Assembly (NCBI RefSeq): GCF_027594425.1
Contig: NZ_CP115159.1
Span: 919,001-983,000 of the forward strand
DNA: 64,000 nt
Reading direction: 5' to 3'
DNA from: Zunongwangia sp. HGR-M22
GTDB taxonomy: Bacteria; Bacteroidota; Bacteroidia; Flavobacteriales; Flavobacteriaceae
This document shows positions 34,508 to 43,506 of this stretch, in pieces. Under the pieces are notes generated by a model. That model ran no database searches, was not told where the DNA came from, and saw only the letters and a program-made list of their open reading frames with translations. The position numbers and the translations under genes are program-made. The first letter of the stretch is position 1, and each line of letters opens with the position of its first letter.

Positions 34508-35638
34508 ATGGAATTTGAACTTTTAAAGACCGATCCCGCCAGTAAAGCCCGGGCCGGTAAAATTACTACCGATCATGGCGTAATTGAAACGCCTATTTTT
34601 ATGCCGGTTGGTACAGTAGCATCGGTAAAAGGAGTACATCAAACAGAATTAAAACAGGAAATAAATCCAGATATAATTTTAGGAAACACCTATCATCTTT
34701 ATTTAAGGCCACAAACCGAAATTTTGAAAAAAGCTGGTGGACTCCATAAGTTTATGAATTGGGATCGAAATATTCTAACCGATAGTGGTGGTTACCAAGT
34801 ATATTCTCTGTCAGAAAGAAGAAAAATAAAGGAAGAAGGCGTAAAGTTTAAATCGCATATCGATGGTTCTTATCATGTTTTTACTCCAGAGAATGTGATG
34901 GAAATTCAGCGAGAAATTGGTGCCGACATCATTATGGCGTTCGATGAATGTACACCCTATCCCTGCGATTATAATTATGCAAAGAGATCGATGCAAATGA
35001 CGCATCGTTGGCTGGATCGCTGTATAAAACATTTTGCTGAAACTCCGCCGCTTTATGGATACGATCAGACTTTATTTCCAATTGTTCAGGGAAGTACATA
35101 TAAGGATTTAAGAAAGCAATCTGCAGAATATATTGCTTCTCGTGATGCTGAAGGAAATGCTATTGGAGGATTATCTGTAGGAGAACCCGCTGAAGAAATG
35201 TATGCGATGACTGAAGTGGTTACCGAGATTCTTCCTGAAGAAAAACCAAGATATTTGATGGGAGTAGGTACTCCTATTAATATTTTAGAGAATATTGCAT
35301 TAGGTATAGATATGTTCGATTGTGTGATGCCCACCCGAAATGCTAGAAACGGAATGTTATTTACTGCTCATGGTACGATAAATATTAAAAATAGAAAGTG
35401 GGTAGATGATTTTTCACCTATAGACGAGATGGGAATCACTTTTGTAGATACTCAATATTCTAAAGCATACGTTCGTCATTTATTTAGCGTTAATGAAATG
35501 CTTGGCAAACAAATTGCTACTATTCATAACCTAGGATTTTATCTTTGGTTGGTACGCGAAGCCAGAAAGCATATTTTAGCAGGAGATTTTAGAGCCTGGA
35601 AAGATATGATGGTAAAACAGATGGATAAAAGATTATAA
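34508..35638 (+). CDS. tgt: tRNA-guanine transglycosylase (queuine/preQ1 insertion), lacking the zinc cysteines
   Basis: Exchanges guanine-34 of Asp/Asn/His/Tyr tRNAs for preQ1. The product is 376 aa from ATG 34508, the usual length. The catalytic segments are intact: T-D-S-G-G-Y-Q-V, Q-G-S-T-Y-K-D-L-R, G-G-L-S-V-G-E and the nucleophile region M-F-D-C-V-M-P-T-R-N-A-R-N-G. The region after D-D-F-S-P-I-D normally carries C-x-C-x-x-C. Here it reads E-M-G-I-T-F-V-D-T-Q without any cysteine, although the later histidine (T-I-H-N-L-G) remains. The enzyme is probably active with a rebuilt zinc-free loop. An LptF/G permease gene follows 12 bp later. Confidence 0.94.
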   Translation: MEFELLKTDPASKARAGKITTDHGVIETPIFMPVGTVASVKGVHQTELKQEINPDIILGNTYHLYLRPQTEILKKAGGLHKFMNWDRNILTDSGGYQVYSLSERRKIKEEGVKFKSHIDGSYHVFTPENVMEIQREIGADIIMAFDECTPYPCDYNYAKRSMQMTHRWLDRCIKHFAETPPLYGYDQTLFPIVQGSTYKDLRKQSAEYIASRDAEGNAIGGLSVGEPAEEMYAMTEVVTEILPEEKPRYLMGVGTPINILENIALGIDMFDCVMPTRNARNGMLFTAHGTINIKNRKWVDDFSPIDEMGITFVDTQYSKAYVRHLFSVNEMLGKQIATIHNLGFYLWLVREARKHILAGDFRAWKDMMVKQMDKRL

Positions 35639-35650
35639 AAAAATCGTAGT

Positions 35651-36727
35651 TTGAAAATATTAGATTGGTATATTTTAAAGCGCTATTTAGGAACATTCAG
35701 CATGATGCTGTTACTTTTTATTCCAATTGGGATAACTGTAAATCTAGCTGAAAAAATAGATAAGATTCTTGAGAATGAGGTGCCTTTTGTTGAAGTGGCC
35801 GAATATTATCTGAATTTCACGATCTACTTTGCCAATCTTTTATTTCCGCTTTTCCTATTTTTATCTATTATATGGTTTACTTCAAAACTAGCGAACAATA
35901 CAGAGGTTATTGCCTTTCTAAGTAGTGGAGTGTCATTCTATCGATTTCTACGACCTTATCTTATAGGAGCTACAATTGTTTGTATTGCAGCACTAGGCTT
36001 AAGTATGTTCCTTGCACCAAAGGCAAGTAAGGGATTTAACGAATTTAAATATGAGTATCTAAAAAGAGGGCATCAAACTCAAGAAACTAAAGACGTGTAT
36101 CGGCAGGTTAATGATAACGAAGTTATTTATGCCAGCCATTTTAGGCCAAAAACCCATACCGCCAGTAATTTTACTTTAGAACATTTTGAAGGGAATGAGA
36201 TGAAGTTTAAAATTAGCGCCTCCAGATTAAAATTTAATACAGAAGATTCTACCTATACTTTATCGAATGTTGATAAAAGAGTGGTTGGTGAAAATGGAGA
36301 TATTATCACCAAACAAACCATCTTAGATACTGTTTTGCCATTTGAGTTTGATGAGTTAACCCCGGAAACCTATATTGCTGAAACGCTTAATTTTTCAGAA
36401 TTAAATGAATTTATAGAAAAAGAAAGTCGACGTGGATCTGGAAATATGAATATGTATCTGGTGGCTGCTTACAAGCGTGTAAGTATTCCGGTTTCAGCAT
36501 TTATTTTAACAATTATCGCTGTGGCAGTTTCTTCAATGAAGCGTCGTGGCGGGATGGGAATTAATCTTGCCGTAGGAATTTCGCTGGCCTTTCTATTTAT
36601 CTTTTTCGATAAAATATTTGGTACAATTGCCGAGCAATCAACATTTTCACCATTACTTGCAGTGTGGATTCCTAATATCTCATTTGGGATATTAGCGGTC
36701 TTTCTACTGTTAAAAGCAAAACGTTAA
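35651..36727 (+). CDS. LptF/LptG-family permease of the LPS exporter
   Basis: 358 aa starting at TTG 35651. The family opening L-D-W-Y-I-L-K-R-Y-L-G-T-F is at the N-terminus. Three transmembrane helices at the start (about 12-35, 55-78, 97-120) and three at the end (about 275-355) flank a periplasmic beta-jellyroll (about 130-260). With LptB it forms the inner-membrane motor that extracts LPS. Which of LptF or LptG it is cannot be decided. It is co-transcribed with tgt. Confidence 0.88.
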   Translation: MKILDWYILKRYLGTFSMMLLLFIPIGITVNLAEKIDKILENEVPFVEVAEYYLNFTIYFANLLFPLFLFLSIIWFTSKLANNTEVIAFLSSGVSFYRFLRPYLIGATIVCIAALGLSMFLAPKASKGFNEFKYEYLKRGHQTQETKDVYRQVNDNEVIYASHFRPKTHTASNFTLEHFEGNEMKFKISASRLKFNTEDSTYTLSNVDKRVVGENGDIITKQTILDTVLPFEFDELTPETYIAETLNFSELNEFIEKESRRGSGNMNMYLVAAYKRVSIPVSAFILTIIAVAVSSMKRRGGMGINLAVGISLAFLFIFFDKIFGTIAEQSTFSPLLAVWIPNISFGILAVFLLLKAKR

Positions 36728-36773
36728 TAAAAATAATTGAGCAAAGGCTTTAATTCTTCGATTTAAAGTTTGT

Positions 36774-36781
36774 TATATTTG
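36774..36781 (+). promoter_or_regulatory. -7 box (TATATTTG) of accA
   Basis: An exact TAnnTTTG match 31 bp before the accA start, with an imperfect TTC 17 bp upstream. Confidence 0.5.
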
Positions 36782-36812
36782 TAGGCTCAAAATAAAACAA
36801 CCATAGGTACTT

Positions 36813-37766
36813 ATGGAATATTTAGACTTTGAATTACCGATTAAAGAACTTGAAGAGCAGTACGATCGCGCCTGCAATATTGGCGAAGAAAGTGAAGTTG
36901 ATGTGACTGCTACATGCAAGCAAATCGAGAAAAAATTAAAGGAAAAGAAGAAGGAGATTTATAAAAATCTTACCGCCTGGCAACGTGTACAATTGTCACG
37001 ACATCCTAATCGTCCCTACACGCTGGATTATATAAATGCGATCTGTGGTGATACTTTTTTAGAATTACACGGGGATAGAAGTGTAAAAGACGATAAAGCA
37101 ATGATTGGTGGCCTTGGTAAAATTGGTGATCAAAGTTTTATGTTTGTTGGTCAGCAAAAAGGATTCAATACCAAAACTAGGCAATATCGAAATTTCGGGA
37201 TGGCAAATCCAGAAGGCTATCGTAAGGCTTTACGTCTTATGAGATCTGCAGAAAAATTCAATTTACCTGTAGTATGTTTCGTTGATACTCCGGGGGCTTA
37301 TCCTGGTTTGGAAGCTGAAGAAAGAGGACAAGGTGAAGCTATCGCTCGCAATATTATGGAGATGACACGCCTTAGTGTACCAATTATTGTTGTAATTATT
37401 GGTGAAGGTGCCAGTGGAGGAGCTTTAGGAATTGGTGTTGGTAATAAGGTTTTAATGTTAGAAAACACCTGGTATTCTGTAATCTCACCAGAATCTTGTT
37501 CTTCAATCTTATGGCGAAGCTGGGAATATAAAGAAACAGCTGCAGAAGCATTAAAACTTACTGCGGAAGACATGAAAAAGCAAAAGCTTATTGACGAGAT
37601 TGTAAAAGAGCCATTAGGAGGAGCGCATAGCGATCGTGAAGGTGCTTTTAAAGAAGTTGAAAAATCTATTTTAGATGCTTTTGAAGAACTTAAAAACTTA
37701 TCAAAGGAAGATTTGATAAGTACAAGAATGGATAAATATTTGGACATGGGAGTTTACAAAGACTAA
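36813..37766 (+). CDS. accA: Acetyl-CoA carboxylase carboxyltransferase subunit alpha
   Basis: Transfers the carboxyl group from biotin to acetyl-CoA, together with AccD, to make malonyl-CoA. The product is 317 aa, full length. It has the crotonase-fold motifs [24 protein letters not shown] and [10 protein letters not shown]. The N-terminal helical part (E-L-E-E-Q-Y, then [10 protein letters not shown]-x-R-P) is typical. It is monocistronic, with a clear terminator; accD is not in the window. Confidence 0.96.
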   Translation: MEYLDFELPIKELEEQYDRACNIGEESEVDVTATCKQIEKKLKEKKKEIYKNLTAWQRVQLSRHPNRPYTLDYINAICGDTFLELHGDRSVKDDKAMIGGLGKIGDQSFMFVGQQKGFNTKTRQYRNFGMANPEGYRKALRLMRSAEKFNLPVVCFVDTPGAYPGLEAEERGQGEAIARNIMEMTRLSVPIIVVIIGEGASGGALGIGVGNKVLMLENTWYSVISPESCSSILWRSWEYKETAAEALKLTAEDMKKQKLIDEIVKEPLGGAHSDREGAFKEVEKSILDAFEELKNLSKEDLISTRMDKYLDMGVYKD

Positions 37767-37793
37767 CCCATTCATTATCATAGGATATTAGAA

Positions 37794-37823
37794 GAATCCG
37801 AAACAAAAGTTTCGGATTTTTTT
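37794..37823 (+). terminator. Terminator after accA
   Basis: AATCCGAAAC (37795-37804), loop AAAA, GTTTCGGATT (37809-37818), then T5. Confidence 0.9.
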
Positions 37824-37934
37824 GGCCTTATCAACAAAAAAATAAAGTTTTCAACAACCATATTGTTCATTACTAGTGAACTAGAAATTTCTAATTTCTT
37901 AAGGTCTAGTTAACAAATTGGTTACTTTCGTGCT

Positions 37935-39491
37935 ATGGAAAAAATCGCAACATCTAAAGGATACAATAATCAAAATGCTAATGTCATTAGCCTGGAAAAA
38001 GGAAAGATTCCTCCTCAGGCGGTTGATTTAGAGGAGGTTGTGCTTGGTGCTATGATGATCGATAAGAAAGGTGTAGATGAGATCATTGATATTTTACATC
38101 CCGATGCGTTTTATAAAAATTCGCATAAACTGATTTATGAGGCTATTTTCAAACTTTTTGAAAATACCGAGGCGATCGACTTATTAACCGTTTCTAATCA
38201 ACTTAAGAAAGACGGAAATTTTGAAAAAGCTGGCGGGGATTATTATTTGATTCAGCTTACACAAAGAGTATCATCTTCAGCGCATATCGAGTTTCACGCT
38301 CGTATTATTCTTCAGAAATACATACAGCGTAGTTTAATAAAAATATCTTCGGAAATCATCGAAGAAGCTTATGACGAAAGTGTTGATGTTTTCGATCTTT
38401 TAGATTCAGCTGAAGCAAAATTATACGAGGTAACTCAGGGAAATATTAAAAAATCTACCGAATCTGCACAAAGCTTAGTTATTCAGGCAAAAGCACGAAT
38501 TCAAGAGATTTCTAATAAAGAAGGATTAAGTGGTGTACCTTCAGGGTTCGATAAATTAGACGAATTAACTTCGGGATGGCAACCTTCAGATTTAATTATT
38601 GTTGCAGCGCGTCCCGGTATGGGGAAAACGGCACTAACCTTGTCTATGGCAAGAAATATTGCTGTAGGACAAGGAATTCCAGTGGCTTTCTTCTCTCTAG
38701 AGATGTCCTCAGTACAGTTAATTACTCGTTTAATTTCTTCGGAAACAGGACTTTCTTCAGAAAAATTAAGAACTGGGAATCTTGAAAAACACGAGTGGGA
38801 GCAGTTAAATGTAAAAGTGAAAGATCTTGAAAAAGCACCACTTTTTATAGATGATACTCCATCTTTATCGATTTTCGATTTAAGAGCAAAAGCCCGTCGA
38901 TTAGCTTCTCAATTTGGGATTAAATTGATAGTGATCGATTATTTGCAGTTAATGACAGCCGGTGGAACGCAAAAAGGAGGAAACCGTGAACAGGAAATTT
39001 CTACCATTTCGCGAAACCTTAAAGCCCTGGCAAAAGAATTGAGCGTTCCGGTAATTGCACTTTCTCAGCTATCGCGTGCGGTAGAAACTCGTGGAGGTAG
39101 TAAAAGACCATTACTTTCAGATCTTAGGGAATCTGGAGCGATCGAGCAGGATGCCGATATTGTTTCGTTCATTTATCGTCCAGAATATTATAAAATTGAA
39201 GAGTGGGATGACGAAGAACGTTCTCCAACAGAAGGACAAGGAGAATTTATCGTGGCAAAACACCGTAATGGTGGTTTAGAAAATATCCGACTTAAATTTA
39301 TTGGTCATCTAGGTAAATTTGATAACTTAGAAGACTTTGATTCTCCATTCGAATTTCATTCTAAGATGAACGATGGTGATGATAATAACGAGTTTGGAAG
39401 TGCAAATCTTCCAAGTCCAAGCGCCGATGAAGCATTTGGAAGTTCGATGAATGATTTTAATCAGGATGATGATAGCGACGTTCCGTTCTAA
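37935..39491 (+). CDS. dnaB: Replicative DNA helicase DnaB
   Basis: Hexameric 5'-3' helicase of the replisome. The product is 518 aa. The N-terminal DnaB domain is at about residues 20-125 (P-P-Q-A-V-D-L-E-E-V-V-L-G-A-M-M). The RecA-like domain has Walker A A-A-R-P-G-M-G-K-T-A-L, Walker B I-V-I-D-Y-L-Q-L-M and the arginine finger region K-R-P-L-L-S-D-L-R-E-S-G-A-I-E-Q. A degenerate -7 box (TACTTTCG, 37923-37930) overlaps the leader. The C-terminus is acidic. No intein interrupts the P-loop. Confidence 0.96.
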   Translation: MEKIATSKGYNNQNANVISLEKGKIPPQAVDLEEVVLGAMMIDKKGVDEIIDILHPDAFYKNSHKLIYEAIFKLFENTEAIDLLTVSNQLKKDGNFEKAGGDYYLIQLTQRVSSSAHIEFHARIILQKYIQRSLIKISSEIIEEAYDESVDVFDLLDSAEAKLYEVTQGNIKKSTESAQSLVIQAKARIQEISNKEGLSGVPSGFDKLDELTSGWQPSDLIIVAARPGMGKTALTLSMARNIAVGQGIPVAFFSLEMSSVQLITRLISSETGLSSEKLRTGNLEKHEWEQLNVKVKDLEKAPLFIDDTPSLSIFDLRAKARRLASQFGIKLIVIDYLQLMTAGGTQKGGNREQEISTISRNLKALAKELSVPVIALSQLSRAVETRGGSKRPLLSDLRESGAIEQDADIVSFIYRPEYYKIEEWDDEERSPTEGQGEFIVAKHRNGGLENIRLKFIGHLGKFDNLEDFDSPFEFHSKMNDGDDNNEFGSANLPSPSADEAFGSSMNDFNQDDDSDVPF

Positions 39492-39537
39492 ATTTAGAAT
39501 TACGATAAAAAATAACCAAAGACAGTTTAAAGCTTTT

Positions 39538-40785
39538 ATGCTTTTTACTGTCTTTTTCTTTTTAGGAATTACAGGTTTTGCCAATAAGATTTTAGTACCT
39601 ATGGATCCCGAAGCTCAGGGAAATCATTTAAAAGCTTACGGCATTACCTACTTTGCTTTAGAAAATCAAATTAGCGCGCAGTGGTTATTAAATTATAGAG
39701 GAGGTTCTTTTCTTTTTGATGCTGAAGAAAGCTTAAAGCGAGAATGTAAAATTAGAGGCGTTTCTTTTGAAATTTTAACCGATAATGATGCACAGGCCAT
39801 TTTGGATGAAATTTCGAGTCCTTCTAAAAATATGGAAAGCGTAATTTTAGAAAAAGCACCTAAAATTGCTGTGTACTCACCAAAGGGAAATAAACCCTGG
39901 GACGATGCAGTAACGATGGCCCTTACATATGCTGAAATTCCGTATGAAACTATATATGATACCGAAGTTCTAAGCGATGCGCTTGTTTTGTATGATTGGT
40001 TGCATTTGCACCACGAAGATTTTACCGGGCAGTATGGGAAATTTTATAGAGCTTATCGAACTACTCCCTGGTATATTGAAGATAAAAAAAACGCTGAAGC
40101 ATTAGCAGCAAACCTGGGGTACAAAAAAGTTTCAGAAGAAAAATTAGCTGTTGCTTTAAAAATTAGAGATTATGTAGTTGGGGGTGGATTTATGTTCGCG
40201 ATGTGCAGTGCCACAGATAGTTTTGATATCGCCTTAGCTGCGGAAAATACAGATATTGCTGAACCTATGTTTGATGGCGATCCCAGTGATCCCGGCTATC
40301 AGTCAAAATTAGACTATACCAATGCTTTTGCATTTACAGATTTTATTTTAGAAAGAGATCCAATGGTTTACGAGTTCTCTTCTATAGATATGACGTCTAA
40401 AAGAGCAGTTCCGACAGAGAAGGATTATTTCACTTTAATGGATTATTCGGCAAAATGGGACGTGATTCCTACCATGCTAACTCAAAATCATACAAGATTG
40501 GTTAAAGGATTTATGGGGCAAACTACCGCTTTTAATCCTGAAAATATAAAAGCGAATGTTTTGGTAATGGGAGAGAATAAAGTAAACGGTGAAGCCAGAT
40601 ATATTCACGGAGTTAAGGGCAAAGGATTTTTTACCTTTTATGGTGGGCACGATCCAGAAGATTACCAGCATAGAGTAGGAGATCCAAAAACAGAACTGGA
40701 ATTACATCCAAATTCACCGGGCTATCGTTTAATATTGAATAATGTTTTATTTCCTGCCGCTAAAAAGAAAAAGAAGAAAACTTAA
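39538..40785 (+). CDS. Conserved exported protein commonly labelled asparagine synthetase B; function unknown
   Basis: 415 aa from ATG 39538, giving a signal peptide (hydrophobic F-T-V-F-F-F-L-G-I-T-G-F-A). Longer starts overlap the end of dnaB. The mature N-terminus I-L-V-P-M-D-x-E-A-Q-G-x-H-L-K-A-Y-G is the hallmark of a Bacteroidota family. It has neither the N-terminal nucleophile Cys nor the S-G-G-L-D-S ATP loop of AsnB, so that name is not supported. A G-G-G-F-M-F-A-M-C-S-A stretch (about residue 220) resembles a glutaminase-like strand-turn. The C-terminus ends in a run of lysines. Start and secretion are inferred. Confidence 0.65.
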   Translation: MLFTVFFFLGITGFANKILVPMDPEAQGNHLKAYGITYFALENQISAQWLLNYRGGSFLFDAEESLKRECKIRGVSFEILTDNDAQAILDEISSPSKNMESVILEKAPKIAVYSPKGNKPWDDAVTMALTYAEIPYETIYDTEVLSDALVLYDWLHLHHEDFTGQYGKFYRAYRTTPWYIEDKKNAEALAANLGYKKVSEEKLAVALKIRDYVVGGGFMFAMCSATDSFDIALAAENTDIAEPMFDGDPSDPGYQSKLDYTNAFAFTDFILERDPMVYEFSSIDMTSKRAVPTEKDYFTLMDYSAKWDVIPTMLTQNHTRLVKGFMGQTTAFNPENIKANVLVMGENKVNGEARYIHGVKGKGFFTFYGGHDPEDYQHRVGDPKTELELHPNSPGYRLILNNVLFPAAKKKKKKT

Positions 40786-40828
40786 GTGGATATAGTATAT
40801 ATTTCTGCTTATTTTATTAGAAAAAAAT

Positions 40829-41251
40829 ATGAAAACATTTCAGAAACAAATATCATTAAAAGCGAGATCTAGAGGATTTCATTTAGTAACTAGAGAAATT
40901 GTAGATCAGTTTCCTGAGATTGGTGAAATTCAGCAAGGAATTTTTCAGGTATTTATAAAACATACTTCCGCAGGATTAACTATTAATGAAAATGCCGATC
41001 CTACGGTAAGAGATGATTTTGAAAGCCATATTAATAAAATGGTTCCAGAAGATCAGCCATATTATAAACATACTTTTGAAGGTTCAGACGATATGCCTGC
41101 CCATATTAAAGCTTCACTTATGGGAACATCGGTGCAAATCCCAGTAACCAACGGCAAACTAAATTTAGGAACCTGGCAGGGGATTTATTTATGCGAACAT
41201 AGAAATCATGGAGGTTCTCGAAAATTAGTGTTAACGTTAATGGGAGCCTAA
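40829..41251 (+). CDS. yjbQ: YjbQ/UPF0047 family protein
   Basis: A 140-aa single-domain cytoplasmic protein. It has F-H-L-V-T near the start, the conserved H-T-S-A-G-L-T-I-N-E-N-A-D-P-T-V-R-D-D and the late H-R-N-H-G-G-S-R-K-L patch. Family members carry weak thiamine-phosphate synthase activity in vitro; the physiological role is unsettled. It ends at a bidirectional terminator facing the PUL hydrolase. Confidence 0.9.
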   Translation: MKTFQKQISLKARSRGFHLVTREIVDQFPEIGEIQQGIFQVFIKHTSAGLTINENADPTVRDDFESHINKMVPEDQPYYKHTFEGSDDMPAHIKASLMGTSVQIPVTNGKLNLGTWQGIYLCEHRNHGGSRKLVLTLMGA

Positions 41252-41275
41252 TAATTCGCAAAGTCTTTCAAAAAT

Positions 41276-41302
41276 CAAAAAGCTTGGATCGCCTAGCTTT
41301 TA
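41276..41302. terminator. Bidirectional terminator between yjbQ and the PUL hydrolase
   Basis: AAAAGCT (41278-41284) and AGCTTTT (41295-41301), with inner GG/CC pairing. It lies between two convergent stop codons. Confidence 0.7.
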
Positions 41303-41303
41303 T

Positions 41304-42197
41304 TCAGGTAAGATGTTCGTTTAAAAAACTGGTCATAATATTTATAATTTGAGGTTGCACCCAATATGCTCCTCCATGTTCTGCATTTTTAACAACATAT
41401 CTTTTAGCATCGATACCTGCATCTTGTAAAGCATCGTACAAATACTCGGTTTGGCTAGGAGATACTAATTGATCCTTATCGCCATGCATAAGTAAAAATG
41501 GAGGTGTATCTGCCGAGATATATGTAGCTGGATCACTTTTTGCGATCGATTTGTTTAAATCTTTTTCAACTTCATCAAATGGTGGAGTTCCATTTAGGAA
41601 TAAATATTCGGAAGAAGCCAGAGATTGGTGTTTTTCCTTGGTTTCTTCTGAAAAATCTTTAGCAATTTCACCCAAATTCGATACACCATACAAATCGATT
41701 ACCGCATTTACATTACTATTCTCTTCTAGGAAATCACCTATATCAAAGCTGGTATGATTATTAGTAGTTCCGGCTAAAGCCGCAAGATAACCACCGGCTG
41801 AATCCCCCATCACAGCTATATTATTTCTTGAGAGACCATACTTTTCAGCATTAGCTTTTAAAAAACGAATAGCGCTTTTTACATCTACCAGAGCATCAGG
41901 GAATTTTCCGTTAGGAACAGTTCTATATTCCATACTGGCTACTAAATAACCTTTTTCGGCTAAGGCCAAACGTTGTTGTATAAAACTTGCTTTGTTGGAG
42001 CGTAAAAAACCTCCACCCGGAATAAATAAAACCACAGGTAGTTTTTTATCTATCTGTGGTTTTAAAATGTCCATTTTCAGATTTATGGATCTATCTGTTA
42101 AATGTATTAAAGGCTGTGCAAAAGTGATATTTTCGTATGCTTTTACTTCAATTTTATCATTAGTGATTTCAAGAATTTCTGACGTAGTATTATTCAT
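41304..42197 (-). CDS. Alpha/beta hydrolase, carbohydrate-esterase-like
   Basis: 297 aa from ATG 42195-42197; an upstream ATG would add five residues. The hormone-sensitive-lipase/BD-FAE-like fold has an oxyanion loop F-I-P-G-G-G-F, a nucleophile elbow G-D-S-A-G-G, an acid in H-G-D-K-D-Q-L-V and a histidine in A-E-H-G-G-A-Y. No signal peptide is obvious, so it may act in the cytoplasm. It is the last gene of the leftward PUL unit, which suggests de-esterification of imported oligosaccharides. Substrate unknown. Confidence 0.82.
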   Translation of the reverse strand: MNNTTSEILEITNDKIEVKAYENITFAQPLIHLTDRSINLKMDILKPQIDKKLPVVLFIPGGGFLRSNKASFIQQRLALAEKGYLVASMEYRTVPNGKFPDALVDVKSAIRFLKANAEKYGLSRNNIAVMGDSAGGYLAALAGTTNNHTSFDIGDFLEENSNVNAVIDLYGVSNLGEIAKDFSEETKEKHQSLASSEYLFLNGTPPFDEVEKDLNKSIAKSDPATYISADTPPFLLMHGDKDQLVSPSQTEYLYDALQDAGIDAKRYVVKNAEHGGAYWVQPQIINIMTSFLNEHLT

Positions 42198-42296
42198 GCC
42201 TTTTTTCAGCAAAATAAGTTTTCAACGAGGATTATTCTTATAACTAAATTTTAAAGTTTTTGCATTTCATCTTAAAACTTAGAAAAAAATATGTTT

Positions 42297-43481
42297 TTAT
42301 TCTACGGTAATCTCTAAAGGTGAAGCTATGATTTTGGCTTGTTTATCTAACATTTTAATCCATTCTTGTTTACTCCCTACATCACCGCTTTTTTCCCAGG
42401 CAAAACCTGCATAGTAGGTGAAAGTTTCTTTTGGTTGCGTAGTTATTAATAAATTACTTTGATCTGGAATTTTACTTTTGAAAGCAAATGCAGAATCTAT
42501 CGCTGCAGGTTCCATTAAAATCCCTTCACCTACATTGGCGTCATCGATTTTTTCCCAATGCATAATCCAACCTTCTTCTTTATTAATTTGGTATTCACCC
42601 TCGTTGTTATGCAGCGTAATACCGGTAGCGTAATTTGGTATGCTATCGTCTGCCTTTAAATCGATTTCAAATTTAGCGAAATTGGATCCTAAAGCCAGGC
42701 TAATCCTCTTAGTTTCTTTTGCATTGTAGGGTCCCCAGGGATCATATGTTAATTCAAAAACTGTTTTTAGCGGTCCACTGGCGATGGTTTTGTATTCCAT
42801 AAAATTCTGGGATACATAAAGGCTATCATTTTCAAAAACACCAATACCACCTAGACCTCGGCTTTTACCCACATGGTAAGGATCGTAGCCTTCACCATGA
42901 TCAATGTGGTAATAACCGGGATTTTTAACATGTTCAGCATACCACTTATTAATAACCGGTTTTTTTGTACGTTTTAGCCAAATATCTATTCCGCTGGAAA
43001 GGGTGCTGCCTGGAACGCCTTCTAAAGCTTCTTTTTGCCCTGTTGGACCATAAGTTCTAAAGGCTACTTTGTCGTTTTCCCAAGCATAATCATCGGTTCT
43101 TTCAGGAACAAATCTAGAATACGCTACCGCGTCTTTCTGTGGAGCTGTGCTTGTGCTATCATTTACAAGCTTATATTTTGCTGAAGCATTTGCTGCAACT
43201 TCCGCCTGAAACAAAAATTCTTCAGGTGTACCATCGTCGTTATAATCTATCCATTGATGTCTTAAAGTTTGTCCCGAAGAATCTTTAATATGGATATGAT
43301 CTAAGGAAGCCTTTTCAAATTTTGAAAGTATTTTTGAAGCGTCAAAACTAACAATTTCAGTTCTTGCAAAATCAAGATCGTTAACTACATTCAAAGATAC
43401 AGTAGTTTCCTGTTCTTTTTCAGATTGGCATCCGGTGAACAATAGAAGACCAAGTAAAGAAGTGGTGAAAATGCTTTTCAT
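42297..43481 (-). CDS. DUF4861 lipoprotein of the PUL
   Basis: 394 aa. The signal ends L-F-T-G-C-Q (Cys18), so it is probably a lipoprotein. The rest matches the DUF4861 family, with landmarks such as L-R-H-Q-W-I-D-Y-N-D-D-G-T-P-E-E-F, H-V-G-K-S-R-G-L-G-G-I-G and Y-A-G-F-A-W-E-K-S. DUF4861 proteins recur in Bacteroidota PULs for acidic polysaccharides; catalysis is not established to my knowledge. It lies 25 bp downstream of the HTCS gene, so regulator and DUF4861 are co-transcribed. Confidence 0.82.
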   Translation of the reverse strand: MKSIFTTSLLGLLLFTGCQSEKEQETTVSLNVVNDLDFARTEIVSFDASKILSKFEKASLDHIHIKDSSGQTLRHQWIDYNDDGTPEEFLFQAEVAANASAKYKLVNDSTSTAPQKDAVAYSRFVPERTDDYAWENDKVAFRTYGPTGQKEALEGVPGSTLSSGIDIWLKRTKKPVINKWYAEHVKNPGYYHIDHGEGYDPYHVGKSRGLGGIGVFENDSLYVSQNFMEYKTIASGPLKTVFELTYDPWGPYNAKETKRISLALGSNFAKFEIDLKADDSIPNYATGITLHNNEGEYQINKEEGWIMHWEKIDDANVGEGILMEPAAIDSAFAFKSKIPDQSNLLITTQPKETFTYYAGFAWEKSGDVGSKQEWIKMLDKQAKIIASPLEITVE

Positions 43482-43506
43482 AATTATTGTGGTTAAGGTT
43501 TGTGGT

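Noticed and set aside
37298-37747. 149-codon minus-strand frame
   Set aside because: Antisense to the conserved core of accA; low-complexity serine-rich product without motifs.
39451-39537. Longer N-terminus for the exported protein after dnaB
   Set aside because: It overlaps dnaB and would bury the signal peptide; the ATG at 39538 is preferred.
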